Below are positions 40,803 to 49,471 of a DNA stretch of 64,000 nucleotides, in pieces. The notes below the pieces were generated by a model. It worked only from the letters and a program-made list of their open reading frames with translations, did no database searches and was not told the origin of the DNA. The stretch covers positions 277,832 through 341,831 of the forward strand of contig CAVSIA010000017.1 in NCBI GenBank assembly GCA_963727575.1, read 5' to 3'. The translations under genes and the position numbers were made by a program. The first letter of the stretch is position 1. Every line of letters begins with the position of its first letter. Source of the DNA: JAHQVI01 sp963727575. Its GTDB lineage: Bacteria > Pseudomonadota > Alphaproteobacteria > Rhizobiales > Rhodomicrobiaceae.

Positions 40803-42213
40803 TCACGCGTAATCAAGCGCGGTCTGGGTAAGCGGCGTCACCTGGAGCGGCATGCCGCCACGCGGTTGCAGGGTGACGCGCGACACCGGCTCGGGCTTGG
40901 TCTTGCCGTCCCAGTCGAAGCGTGCGCCGCGGATCAGGGTTGCCAGCATGACGGTGGCCTCGGTCATGGCGAAGCTGTTGCCGAGACAGATGCGCGCGCC
41001 GGCGCCGAACGGCATGAACTGGGTGCGCGGCATGGCCGCCTCGCGCTCCGGAGCAAAGCGCGTCGGGTCGAAACGGTCCGGGTCGCTCCAGAGCTGGCGA
41101 TGGCGGTGGATGCAGTAGATCGGGATGACCGCCATCGATCCCTTTTCGATTTTGACGACCGCCAGTCAGCTCGACGGTCTGCATTGCAACGCGCGAGACC
41201 ACCGGAACCGGCGCATAAAGGCGCATCGCTTCTTTCAGCACCTGCTGCGTGACCTGAAGCGCGCCGATATGCTCGGGCGCGATCTTCCCCTCGCCGCACA
41301 GCGCGGCGATCTCGGCGCGGGCCGCATCCTGCCACTCCGGCGCGCGGGCGAGAAGGTAGAGCGTCCAGGTCAGCGCGCGCGCGGTGGTCTCGTGACCGGC
41401 TTCAAGCAGCGTCAGCAGGTTGTTGACGAGTTGCTCCATCGACATCGGCTCGCCGGTCTCGGGATCGCGTGCATCGAGCAGCCGGCCGAGCAGATCGCCG
41501 CTGCCCCCGCCGCCTTCGCGCTGGCGGCGGACGATGATGTCGGCCACCGCGCCGCGCAACCGCTTTGCCGAGCGTTTCAGGATCCAGCTTGCCGGATGCG
41601 GGAACCACAGCGGCACGTTGAGCGCGCCATACATGATTTCCCAGGAGATGTAGGCGAGGCTCTGCCCCGTCGCACGCTTGATGATCGCGGATTCGCGCGG
41701 CGCGCCGCCCTGGAGCATGGTCCGCTCGATGACGGCGAAGGTCGCATCCGTCATGTCGTGGTCGACCTGCTGAACGCTGCCGGGCGGTGCCGCCCGCCAT
41801 TTCGCCAGCAGCTCTTCGGCCGGCTGCGCCATGCCGGGCAGGTAATTGGCCATTTCCGACGGCCGGAACAGCGGCGCCATGGTCCGGCGCTGCCAGCGCC
41901 ACAATGCGCCATCCGCGCTGAGCACGCCGTCCTTCAGCGTCCGCCGGAACACCCGCTTTTCCACCGGGGATTTGAGAAAGGTGGCGGTGTGCTTGATCAG
42001 CACGTCCTCGACGAGGTCCGGGGCAACCACCCAGTACACATTGTAGCGGGACGACTCCAGCCTCACGAACCGGTCTTCATAGGCCGCCTGCGGAAGCGCG
42101 AGCAGCGGGTTGCGGACGAATCGGAACACGAACTTCCGCAAGGGCAGGGGCTGCGCCGGCGGCGTCACCGTGGGCGGGTAAAGCGCCGGGACGGTCGGGA
42201 CGGCTGCGGTCAT
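40803..42213 (-). CDS. Cytochrome P450 (one frameshift)
   Basis: A heme monooxygenase of about 470 residues. ATG 42213 follows GGGAGA. It has the I-helix oxygen-binding motif LEAGHETTARALTW, the K-helix ExxR in LKEAMRLYAPVPVVSRVA, and after a one-base shift near 41155 the KGSMAVIPIYCIHRHRQLW block, the PERF-like DRFDPTRFAPER and the heme ligand loop FMPFGAGARICLGNSFAM with the cysteine thiolate. The substrate is unknown. The overall look (WRWQRRTMAPLFRP, LKDGVLSADG) resembles bacterial CYP102/CYP4-like fatty acid or terpene hydroxylases, but redox partners are not encoded nearby. Confidence 0.87.
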
Positions 42214-42365
42214 CACTGTTTCTCTCCCGGGCAAATTCGAGGCTTTCGTCCCACGATAATGGACATTAAGGCGCCTCTCCTATTCTTTTCATCTGGCACT
42301 TCCGCCTGAACAGGGTTGAGATCCTTATGTGCGTCGCGTAAGCGTCAAAGAAAAGGATACGGATC

Positions 42366-43457
42366 ATGAAGGCTCTTACCGTCGGTGGCGCGATGGTGGA
42401 CTCCATCGCCATCATCAACTCCAGCAGCATCGAGCGCATGGTCATGCGCAACGCCGACGCCTCGTTCCTGCTGCTCGAGGAAGGCCGCAAGACCGAGGCG
42501 GAGGAGATCTCGACCCATCCCGGCGGCGGCGCGGTCAACACCGCGATTTCCATGGCGCGGCTCGGCCTCGACGTGTCGGCCATCGTCAAGCTGGGCATGG
42601 ACCAGCGCGCCGACAGCATTCTGGCCAAGCTTGAAGGCGAGGGCGTGTCCACGCGCTGGATCCGGCGCGATGCGCGGATGCCGACAGGCGCATCGCTGCT
42701 GATCTCCTCCCATGAGCGCAATGCGGGGATCTTCACCTTCCGCGGCGCCAACACGCTCTTGTCGATGGAGGACATCCGGCCGGAGGCGCTCAGCGTCGAC
42801 GTCGTCTACATCTCCAGCCTCAGCAATCAATCGGCCGACTGCTTCCCCGATCTCGTCAAGGCGGGTAAGAAGGCGGGCTGCAAGGTGGTCGCCAATCCGG
42901 GCATCCGCCAGCTCACCGCGCGCGGCCGGGCGTTTCTCGATACGGTCGGCTCGCTCGACATGATGCTCATCAACCGGGCCGAGGCGAACGCGCTGGTGCC
43001 CTCGATCTCGGCGATGGCGGGCGAGGGCGGCCCGATCCTGCCGCTGGCGCCGGACGAGACCATGCCGGACCTGATCCGCCGCGGGCTGTCGTCGGGCGGG
43101 TTCGAGATCACGCTGCTGCGCTTCTTCAAATCCCTGCTGGATGCGGGATGTGGCGTTGTCGTCGTCACCGACGGGCGGCACGGGGCCTTCGCGGCGTCGG
43201 GGGAAAAGGTCGTGCATTGCTCGACGGTGCCGACCGAGGTCGTCGGGACGGCCGGCGCGGGCGATGCCTTCGCCTCCACGCTTGTCGCGCTGACCGCATC
43301 TGGCTGGCCGCTGGATCGCGCGCTGAAGGCGGCGGCGATCAATTCCGCCTCCGTGGTCCGCTATGTCGATACGCAGACCGGACTGATGAAGCTTGCCGAA
43401 CTTGAGGAAGCCGTCGACCGGGACGACAAGCTGCGCGTGCGCGAGTGGGCGATGTAG
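42366..43457 (+). CDS. PfkB-family carbohydrate/nucleoside kinase
   Basis: A 363-residue kinase. AAGGATACGG precedes the ATG. The N-terminal glycine pair and HPGGGAVNTAISMARLG form the first PfkB signature, and GTAGAGDAFASTLVALTASG the second, with the catalytic aspartate in GAGD. The segment between residues 216 and 250 is an insertion relative to ribokinase. The phosphate acceptor (sugar, adenosine or other) cannot be decided. It is divergent from the P450 gene, with about 150 bases between starts. Confidence 0.85.
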   Translation: MKALTVGGAMVDSIAIINSSSIERMVMRNADASFLLLEEGRKTEAEEISTHPGGGAVNTAISMARLGLDVSAIVKLGMDQRADSILAKLEGEGVSTRWIRRDARMPTGASLLISSHERNAGIFTFRGANTLLSMEDIRPEALSVDVVYISSLSNQSADCFPDLVKAGKKAGCKVVANPGIRQLTARGRAFLDTVGSLDMMLINRAEANALVPSISAMAGEGGPILPLAPDETMPDLIRRGLSSGGFEITLLRFFKSLLDAGCGVVVVTDGRHGAFAASGEKVVHCSTVPTEVVGTAGAGDAFASTLVALTASGWPLDRALKAAAINSASVVRYVDTQTGLMKLAELEEAVDRDDKLRVREWAM

Positions 43458-43492
43458 CGCGGCCCGGCGCTCGGCTGTTGGCGCGTTTGGGG

Positions 43493-43876
43493 ATGGGGGG
43501 CGTCTTGCGTTATCTCGTGGTTGCCGGCGTGATCCGGCTGGCCGTTATCGTATTGGTGCTCTTGGCGGCCGCAGGCGATCCCGCGCGGGCGGAGGACGGC
43601 TCCGACGCCCGAGGGTGCTGGCGGCGGGAGCGGCCGGACCCGGGCAGCACGGCCCCGAACGTGGTCGGCTTCTGTTTCAAGCCGGGCGGCAGGATGGAAG
43701 GCTTTACCTTCGACGATGGCGACGGCTGGGACTGGGCCAAGGACTGGAAGCAGAGCGAACCGGGCGTCCTGCTGATCGACGATCGGCGATGTCTATTCCG
43801 CATCGAGCCGGACCGCCGGACGCTGGAGCTGTTCTGGTGCGGCGAGTGGACCGGCGAATGGCGGCAGACCCAGTGA
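43493..43876 (+). CDS. Small secreted cysteine-containing protein
   Basis: A protein of about 127 residues whose N-terminus is a signal/membrane segment (LRYLVVAGVIRLAVIVLVLL, then AGDPARAEDG). The mature part has four cysteines (ARGCWRR, GFCFKPG, RRCLFRI and WCGEW) and many Trp/Asp residues. The start at 43493 follows a short G run; an upstream in-frame ATG at 43445 overlaps the kinase gene. No family is recognised. It follows the kinase by 35 bases and could be cotranscribed. Confidence 0.55.
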   Translation: MGGVLRYLVVAGVIRLAVIVLVLLAAAGDPARAEDGSDARGCWRRERPDPGSTAPNVVGFCFKPGGRMEGFTFDDGDGWDWAKDWKQSEPGVLLIDDRRCLFRIEPDRRTLELFWCGEWTGEWRQTQ

Positions 43877-43913
43877 GGCGGCCGCGACTTCCTCGCGCAG
43901 GTCCGACACGAAG

Positions 43914-43937
43914 AAACCGGCCACGAGGGGCCGGTTT
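43914..43937 (+). terminator. Hairpin terminator
   Basis: AAACCGGCC (43914-43922) pairs with GGCCGGTTT (43929-43937) around a six-base loop, 38 bases after the stop of the secreted protein gene. It probably ends the kinase/secreted-protein transcript. Confidence 0.7.
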
Positions 43938-44550
43938 CGATCACCTGTCAATCCTTGCGGATTGAACAACGCTGAGATTACACGCTCGGACTCGGAGGAT
44001 GCAAATATCGTAGATGTTTTGCAAATACCGGATCCACAAAGGTATTCTGGAGACGCAACCCTACAATGCCATGATGCTGTTGAAGACGCTCTTTGAACTC
44101 GTTGAGCAAATTATTCAGCATCTATTCCGCTCCATCACATGCTATGCCGCTTCGAAAGTCCTTTCGTCTGAAAGATCTTCTCCGCAGCGATGGCGGAAAC
44201 CGTCCGGTTTCCTCTCTCTTTGCGCACACTGAAGACCAGCATACGCCCATGCGAAACGCCCGGCTCCGAACTTGGTTCGGTCCGTGCGCAGATTTTTCCC
44301 ATGGCGCATGAATAATCCTCGTGCCGCATATCCATGGTTTTTCAGGCCCATGGATCTCTGGCCCATCGCAAGGCGGCGGTCGAATTGAGCACGCGAGCGG
44401 CCGCCCTTGGCATTCGATGAACCGTAATTAGTATAATTCGATTCTAATTTTCTGTGGAGAAGAGTTAACGAAACGTTAACGGACGCGCGGCATCGAGAAT
44501 GGATCGCAAATTCAGCGGGTTGGGTCATAGGGTCCCGGAGGCCGTGACAT
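43938..44550. other. Gene-free region downstream of rpoH
   Basis: About 610 bases of lower GC content than the average here. Open frames on both strands exist, but none has a family resemblance, a signal peptide or a ribosome site that I find convincing. Nothing else is recognised. Confidence 0.4.
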
Positions 44551-44583
44551 GAAAAAGCCCGCAGTGCGTGTGCGCTGCGGGCT
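44551..44583 (-). terminator. Rho-independent terminator of rpoH
   Basis: On the minus strand AGCCCGCAG and CTGCGGGCT (44556-44583) form a stem that ends in a T run (44551-44556 on the plus strand reads GAAAAA), 30 bases after the rpoH stop codon. Confidence 0.75.
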
Positions 44584-44612
44584 GAATTCGATTCGGACGC
44601 TCCTGGCGGACC

Positions 44613-45494
44613 TTATGCCACCGGCCGGGATTCGGCCTGCTCGGCGGCCTTCTTCACCGCCTTCTGGACTTTCTCGAACGCCCGGACCTCGATCTGCCGG
44701 ATCCGCTCACGGCTGACGCCGAACTCGCTCGACAGCTCTTCCAAGGTCAGAGGGTCGTCGGATAGCCGGCGCGCCTCGAATATCCGCTTCTCGCGCGGGG
44801 TCAGAGTGTCGATCGCCTCGAACAGATAGCCGCGGCGATTATCCAGCTCTTCGCGATCCACGAGCGCGGTTTCCTGGTCGGTCTCGTCGTCGACCAGCCA
44901 GTCCTGCCATTCGCCGCCATCGGCATCCGCACGCAGCGGCGCGTTCAGCGAGCTGTCGCCGGCAAGACGGCGGTTCATCGAGATCACGTCTTCTTCCGGC
45001 ACGTCGAGCGTGGTGGCGATCGTGCGGACCTGGTCCGGATGCAGATCGCCGTCCTCGAGCGCCTGAAGCTGGCCTTTCAGCTTGCGCAGATTGAAGAACA
45101 GCTTCTTCTGCGCTGCCGTGGTGCCCATTTTCACCAGGCTCCAGGACCGCAGAATATATTCTTGAATCGCAGCTTTGATCCACCACATGGCATATGTGGC
45201 AAGACGAAAGCCCTTGTCGGGGTCAAAGCGTTTGACGGCCTGCATGAGACCGACATTGCCCTCGGAGATAACTTCGCCGATAGGCAGACCGTAACCACGA
45301 TACCCCATGGCGATGCGGGCAACGAGGCGCAGATGCGACGTGACAAGCCTTTGCGCCGCCGCCGTATCTTCGTGCTCCTGCCATCGCTTTGCGAGCATGT
45401 ATTCTTCCTGGGGCTCCAGCATGGGGAAACGCCGGATCTCCTCAAGATAGCGGGATAACCCGCCGCTCCCTGCTACTGATGGAAGTGTAGCCAT
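44613..45494 (-). CDS. rpoH: RNA polymerase sigma-32 factor (heat shock)
   Basis: A 293-residue group 3/heat-shock sigma factor. ATG 45494 is preceded by GAAGGA; a longer in-frame start is ignored. Region 2 is complete (SEGNVGLMQAVKRFDPDKGF, RLATYAMWWIKAAIQEYI). The RpoH box QKKLFFNLRKLK follows, and region 4 ends with a clear HTH (EELSSEFGVSRERIRQIEV). It directs RNA polymerase to heat-shock promoters; in Alphaproteobacteria several paralogues may share the task. It sits 129 bases downstream of the rluD stop, the usual rhizobial order. Confidence 0.95.
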   Translation of the reverse strand: MATLPSVAGSGGLSRYLEEIRRFPMLEPQEEYMLAKRWQEHEDTAAAQRLVTSHLRLVARIAMGYRGYGLPIGEVISEGNVGLMQAVKRFDPDKGFRLATYAMWWIKAAIQEYILRSWSLVKMGTTAAQKKLFFNLRKLKGQLQALEDGDLHPDQVRTIATTLDVPEEDVISMNRRLAGDSSLNAPLRADADGGEWQDWLVDDETDQETALVDREELDNRRGYLFEAIDTLTPREKRIFEARRLSDDPLTLEELSSEFGVSRERIRQIEVRAFEKVQKAVKKAAEQAESRPVA

Positions 45495-45623
45495 GGCTAA
45501 ATTCCTTCGCTCACGCTTCGTACGCGTCTGCCATTCCCCCGAAGAACGGCTGCTTTTTACGATTTGTTCCGCCAAACGTTCCTAACTGGCAAGGCAAACA
45601 TCTGTGAACTTCATGTGTCCCGC

Positions 45624-46625
45624 TCATTTCAGAGCCTCGACCACCGAGCGCATATCGCGTGGCAGTTCTGCTTCGAACTGCATAAATTGGCCAGTGGTGG
45701 GGTGAAGAAATCCAAGTACAGCCGCGTGGAGGGCTTGCCTCGTCATTGTTAATATCGCAGATCGGGCCGTTTCCCGCAATGCACGAGTTTTTGATCGGAA
45801 ACCACTCCCATAAAGCTGATCTCCGATAACGGGATACCCGATATGCGACAGATGGACGCGAATTTGATGTGTGCGTCCGGTCATCAACTCGCATGCTACA
45901 AGACTTGCAACAGCATCGGCCTCGCTTTTTCCATTTTCTGGTAAAATCTTCCTTACATGATACGTGGTGCAGGCGAATTTTCCTTCGCGATTGACCACCG
46001 CCATTTTCAGTCGATTGGTCGGATGGCGGCCAAGATAGCCTTCGATTGTGCCTTTTAGCGGACGCGGCTTGCCCCAGACCAATGCCAGATATTGCCGAGT
46101 GAGTGGGCCTTCGCGTCCGTGGTCGGCGAATTGCGCCGCCAATCCCTGATGCGCGGCGTCGGTCTTGGCGACCACCATGACGCCGGTGGTGTCCTTGTCG
46201 AGCCGGTGAACGATGCCCGGTCGGCGCACGCCGCCGATGCCTGACAGGCTGTCGCCGCAATGGGCGATCAGCGCGTTGACCAGCGTCCCCGTCCAGTTCC
46301 CCGCCGCCGGATGCACGACCAGCCCGGCCGGCTTGTTGATGACGATCAGCGCGTCATCCTCATAGAGGATATCCAGCGGAATGGTCTCCGCTTCCGGCTC
46401 GGCGGCGACGGCCTCGGGGATCTCCAGCTCGAAGCTCTCCTCCGGTTTGACCCGGTAATCGGGCTCGACTATCGTGCGCCCGCCGGCACGCACTTGTCCC
46501 TGCTTGATCAGGCCGCGCGCGCGGGAGCGGCTGATGTCGGGGCAGCCGGCGGCGATCAGCCGGTCGAGCCGCATCCCGTCATCCGTTTCCTGTGCCGTAA
46601 TCGATCGAAGAGACATTGCCTGCAT
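45624..46625 (-). CDS. rluD: RluA-family 23S rRNA pseudouridine synthase (RluD-like)
   Basis: A 333-residue enzyme with an N-terminal S4 RNA-binding domain (RLDRLIAAGCPDISRSRARG) and the RluA catalytic domain. The active-site aspartate is in GIVHRLDKDTTGVMVVAK, and KPAGLVVHPAAGN and ELMTGRTHQIRVHLSHIGYP are conserved motifs. RluD modifies helix 69 of 23S rRNA. The assignment as RluD rather than RluC or RluA rests on S4 domain, length and the rpoH neighbourhood. The 5' half of the gene is GC-rich while the 3' third is less so. Start 46625 or 46616 are both possible. Confidence 0.9.
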   Translation of the reverse strand: MQAMSLRSITAQETDDGMRLDRLIAAGCPDISRSRARGLIKQGQVRAGGRTIVEPDYRVKPEESFELEIPEAVAAEPEAETIPLDILYEDDALIVINKPAGLVVHPAAGNWTGTLVNALIAHCGDSLSGIGGVRRPGIVHRLDKDTTGVMVVAKTDAAHQGLAAQFADHGREGPLTRQYLALVWGKPRPLKGTIEGYLGRHPTNRLKMAVVNREGKFACTTYHVRKILPENGKSEADAVASLVACELMTGRTHQIRVHLSHIGYPVIGDQLYGSGFRSKTRALRETARSAILTMTRQALHAAVLGFLHPTTGQFMQFEAELPRDMRSVVEALK

Positions 46626-46646
46626 TTTGCCGATTATCGAGGGTCC

Positions 46647-47032
46647 ATGCTGAACGATACCGAAACGCTCCCGGAAGGCGCGACGATGACGCCGAGCCAG
46701 GTGCGGAAGCTGAAGCTCGCCATAGTTATTATGACGGTGATGCTGGTCGTCGGGTTCATCCTCTTGTTGGTCGGCATCTATCTGCAGGCCCAGAAGCCCG
46801 GCAAAAAAGCCAAAACCGCCGCTTCCGTCCCCGCCGCGATCTCACCCGCCGCCCCGCTCGACACGACGCTGACCGTCCCGCCCGGTGCGGAAGCTCGACT
46901 CAGATGGTGACAGATGAAGGGCGGCTGATCTTGCACATTCGTGCTGCGAGTTGCAGCGAAATAGCGGTCATCGATCTGGCGAGCGGCAAGGAAGTTCAAC
47001 GCATCCGACTGAAGCCGCAAGAAACGCCTTGA
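46647..47032 (+). CDS. Small single-span membrane protein (one frameshift)
   Basis: A protein of about 128 residues, divergent from rluD. It has a membrane span (LAIVIMTVMLVVGFILLLVG), a basic/Ala/Pro linker and, after a frame change near 46890, a small folded tail (MVTDEGRLILHIRAASCSEI, AVIDLASGKEVQRIRL). Proteins of this shape are common next to rluD in Rhizobiales; the function is unknown. Confidence 0.6.
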
Positions 47033-47080
47033 TCGCGACGCCGCGCGCTCTTTATATCTCGAAATCGTCGATTGACTGAA

Positions 47081-47155
47081 GTCCCGTTCGTCTAGCGGTC
47101 AGGACGCGGCCCTCTCACGGCTGAAACAGGGGTTCGATTCCCCTACGGGGCACCA
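47081..47155 (+). tRNA. tRNA-Glu (anticodon CTC)
   Basis: A complete cloverleaf can be drawn: acceptor stem GTCCCGT with ACGGGGC, D arm TCGTCTAGCGGTCAGGA, anticodon loop CTCTCAC giving CTC, and T arm CAGGGGTTCGATTCCCCT. The CCA end is encoded (47153-47155). It is the likely attachment site for the integrase gene that starts 140 bases downstream. Confidence 0.95.
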
Positions 47156-47293
47156 AAATAGCGTCTGCGCTCGTCGATCTCCAACCACTCCCGTCTGTCC
47201 AGGCCGTTGCTCAGCAAGGCCGTGTGCCCTATCAACGTCGACGTAAGCTGATTCGCGTCGTTCGTCGTCGGTGAACGAGACATAGGCGGAGAC

Positions 47294-48484
47294 ATGGGAC
47301 AAGTCAACAAGCTCAGCGCGCTGGCCGTTCGTCAGCTTAACCGGCCCGGCCTGCACAGCGACGGCGGGCACCTTTATCTCCTCGTAAAGCCGGGCCGCCG
47401 CTCGTGGATCTTCCGGTTCGAGCGGGACGGCCGGCGGCGGGAGATGGGCCTCGGTACCGTGCGAGACGTGCCGCTTGCCAGGGCACGCGAGCTGGCAGCA
47501 GAGGCGAGGCGCCAGCTGGCCGAGGGTATCGACCCGATCGAGGCCAGGCGCCAGGCGCGCCAGGCCGCTAGCGCGCCCCGCACGGCGACGTTTGCCGAGT
47601 GCGCCGCCCTGTTCCTCGAGGCTCGGCGGCACGAGTGGCGATCGGACAAGACGCTCACAAGATGGCGAGGGCATTGCCGCTATGCCCTCCGGGTATTCGG
47701 CCAGAAGCCGGTCGACCGGGTGGGCGTCGAGGACGTGCTCCGGGTCCTGGCTCCCGTGTGGCTGCCGAAGGCCGAGACGGCCGGAAAGGTGCGCGAACTG
47801 CTCGAGGCCGTGCTCGATTACGCCGGCGCGCGCGGCCTCAGGCGAGGCGACAATCCGGCGCGCTGGCGAGGGCACCTAGAGCACTTATTGCCAAGCCACG
47901 CCAAGGCGGCGAGGACCGAGCATCACCGGGCGATCCACTGGCGGGAGGCTCCCGCATTCATGATGGACATGCGGCAGCGCGAGGCGCCGGCCGCGAGGGC
48001 GATCGAGCTGCTCGCGCTGACAGCGATGCGGACCGCCGAGCTGATCGATGCTGTATGGGACGAGATCGACCTGGGCGCCGCGCTTTGGGTCATCCAGGCC
48101 GAGCGGACCAAGTCCGGGCGGGTGCACCGAGTGCCATTATCCGAGCGAGCAATCGAGATCCTGCGCGGCCAGGCGGAGGTCCGGGAGGGCCGCTTCGTAT
48201 TCCCAGGCGGCCGGCGCGGTCAACCGCTTTCAAATGCGGCGATGCTCGCGCTGCTGAAGAGGGCCGAATGGCACGACCGGCTCGTTCCTCACGGCTTGCG
48301 CAGCGTCTTTCGCGGGTGGGCGGCGGACCACTCCTGGCCGCGCGAGGTGGCGGAGGCCGCTCTCGGCCACGCGGTCGACGACCAGGTCGAGAGATCGTAC
48401 GCTCGGGGGGACTTGCTAGATCGTAGGCGGCCGATGATGCAGTCATGGTCCGAATACTTGTCATCGGTACAAGTAATAAAATAG
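47294..48484 (+). CDS. P4-type tyrosine integrase
   Basis: A 396-residue site-specific recombinase. The N-terminal arm-binding domain (DUF4102 type: GLHSDGGHLYLLVKPGRRSW, MGLGTVRDVPLARARELAAE) is followed by the core-binding domain and the catalytic domain with Arg in LTAMRTAELIDA, Lys in RTKSGRVHRVP, HGLRSVFRGWAA, LGHAVDDQ and the Tyr in VERSYARGD. It is complete and unbroken. Position next to tRNA-Glu and the same orientation indicate that it inserted its island there. Confidence 0.93.
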   Translation: MGQVNKLSALAVRQLNRPGLHSDGGHLYLLVKPGRRSWIFRFERDGRRREMGLGTVRDVPLARARELAAEARRQLAEGIDPIEARRQARQAASAPRTATFAECAALFLEARRHEWRSDKTLTRWRGHCRYALRVFGQKPVDRVGVEDVLRVLAPVWLPKAETAGKVRELLEAVLDYAGARGLRRGDNPARWRGHLEHLLPSHAKAARTEHHRAIHWREAPAFMMDMRQREAPAARAIELLALTAMRTAELIDAVWDEIDLGAALWVIQAERTKSGRVHRVPLSERAIEILRGQAEVREGRFVFPGGRRGQPLSNAAMLALLKRAEWHDRLVPHGLRSVFRGWAADHSWPREVAEAALGHAVDDQVERSYARGDLLDRRRPMMQSWSEYLSSVQVIK

Positions 48485-48581
48485 TATTCAAGAAAATACC
48501 GAAAATTAACTCGCCGCGTCTGTCGCGCAACGGGACGCATAGATCTATGTCTCTTCGCATCCGTGATTGGGAGCTTGGGAC

Positions 48582-48779
48582 ATGACTGATCGAATTACCG
48601 TGAGCATCGTCGAGGCGGCGAAGCTTTTAGGAGTGTGCAGGGATCGGATCTACGTGCTGATCCGCTCCGGCGACCTGCCCGCGAGAAAGCTCGGAAACAG
48701 GACGCTTGTTCGCCGCGCCGACATCGAGAAGTTGGTCGACGAGCTGCCGCGCCTGGAACTCGGCGCCGCAGCCGGCTAG
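48582..48779 (+). CDS. Excisionase-like HTH protein
   Basis: A 65-residue protein whose body is a single MerR/HTH_17-type winged helix (VSIVEAAKLLGVCRDRIYVL, IRSGDLPARKLGNRTLVRRA). Proteins of this size directly after a P4-type integrase act as recombination directionality factors or as regulators (AlpA-like). The ATG at 48582 follows GGAGCTTGGGAC. Confidence 0.75.
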   Translation: MTDRITVSIVEAAKLLGVCRDRIYVLIRSGDLPARKLGNRTLVRRADIEKLVDELPRLELGAAAG

Positions 48780-48803
48780 GCACGCGATGGCCCGGCGCGC
48801 GGG

Positions 48804-49038
48804 GTGCGGCCGGGCCTGAGGACTTTGCAGAACGCAACGATTTCGCGCCGTCTCTCAATTGTCGTCCCCGCCTACGGTCCGGACGGCGAGATCCAGAGCC
48901 TCCAGTACATCATCGACCAGCGGGATCAGAGGGGCCGCAACAAGTTCAACCACGCCGGCGCGTCCACGCGCGGCGCCTACTTCGTCATCCGGGCCGACCT
49001 GCAGCACAACGACTGCGTGCTCTGGCTGTGCGCGGGTC
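48804..49038 (+). pseudogene. Fragment of a primase/Toprim-type replication protein
   Basis: The reading VPAYGPDGEIQSLQYIIDQR and AGASTRGAYFVIRADL resembles the segment before the Toprim core of phage/plasmid primases (DUF7146-like, 'GEIxSLQxI...GxRGxYF'). Only about 70 codons remain. The 5' part is missing and the 3' end is cut by the left inverted repeat of the IS481-type element at 49039. It is a relic of the island's replication module. Confidence 0.45.
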
Positions 49039-49288
49039 TAGGTGTTTAGTCCCGCTGTGTGATGGAGTGGATTTAGCCTGAACCGATCCGGTGTTTCTGT
49101 CCAGCATTTGCAAATGTATTCGTAGGACGTCAGTCCCTTCAGCGTTTTGAGACGCTTGGCATAATTGTAAGCGGCCAAGAAGGTTTGCAGGTGCTGCTCA
49201 AGCTGGTCGTGGCGGTCATAGTGATACCGCTTGACCGTAGCCTCCTTCAGTGTTCGGTTCATCCGCTCCACTTGCCCGTTCGTCATAA

Positions 49289-49321
49289 GTGAGCGCTTGT
49301 CGCTCACGACAAACGTTCGCT
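49289..49321. repeat. Palindromic insert, copy 1 (in-frame)
   Basis: A 33-bp unit starting with the stem GTGAGCG-CTTGT-CGCTCAC followed by CGACAAACGTTCGCT. It is 31/33 identical to the copy at 49439 and in the same orientation, exactly 150 bases away. Here it is read through in frame within the IS481 transposase gene. Confidence 0.85.
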
Positions 49322-49438
49322 TTGGATGATTGATCTTGGTGAGACGGTGTTCGACGCCGCTTTCCCGGCACGTGCGGTCGAAGATATGCTCGAAGCTGAG
49401 CCGGTCGGTCTTCCTGTTCGTAAATTGAATGCCGGACT

Positions 49439-49471
49439 GTGAGCGCTTGTCGCTCACGGTAAACGTTCGCT
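49439..49471. repeat. Palindromic insert, copy 2 (frame-shifting)
   Basis: Same 33-bp unit as at 49289 with two differences (GT instead of AC after the second stem arm). Here the insertion changes the reading frame and interrupts the transposase directly after the second catalytic aspartate. Confidence 0.85.

Noticed and set aside
44142..44528. 128-codon minus-strand frame downstream of rpoH
   Set aside because: No protein features or ribosome site, and it lies beyond the rpoH terminator. It looks like chance.
49289..49471. CRISPR-like repeat pair
   Set aside because: Only two units, 117 bases apart, both inside a transposase coding region, with no cas genes. The spacing and context do not fit a CRISPR array.
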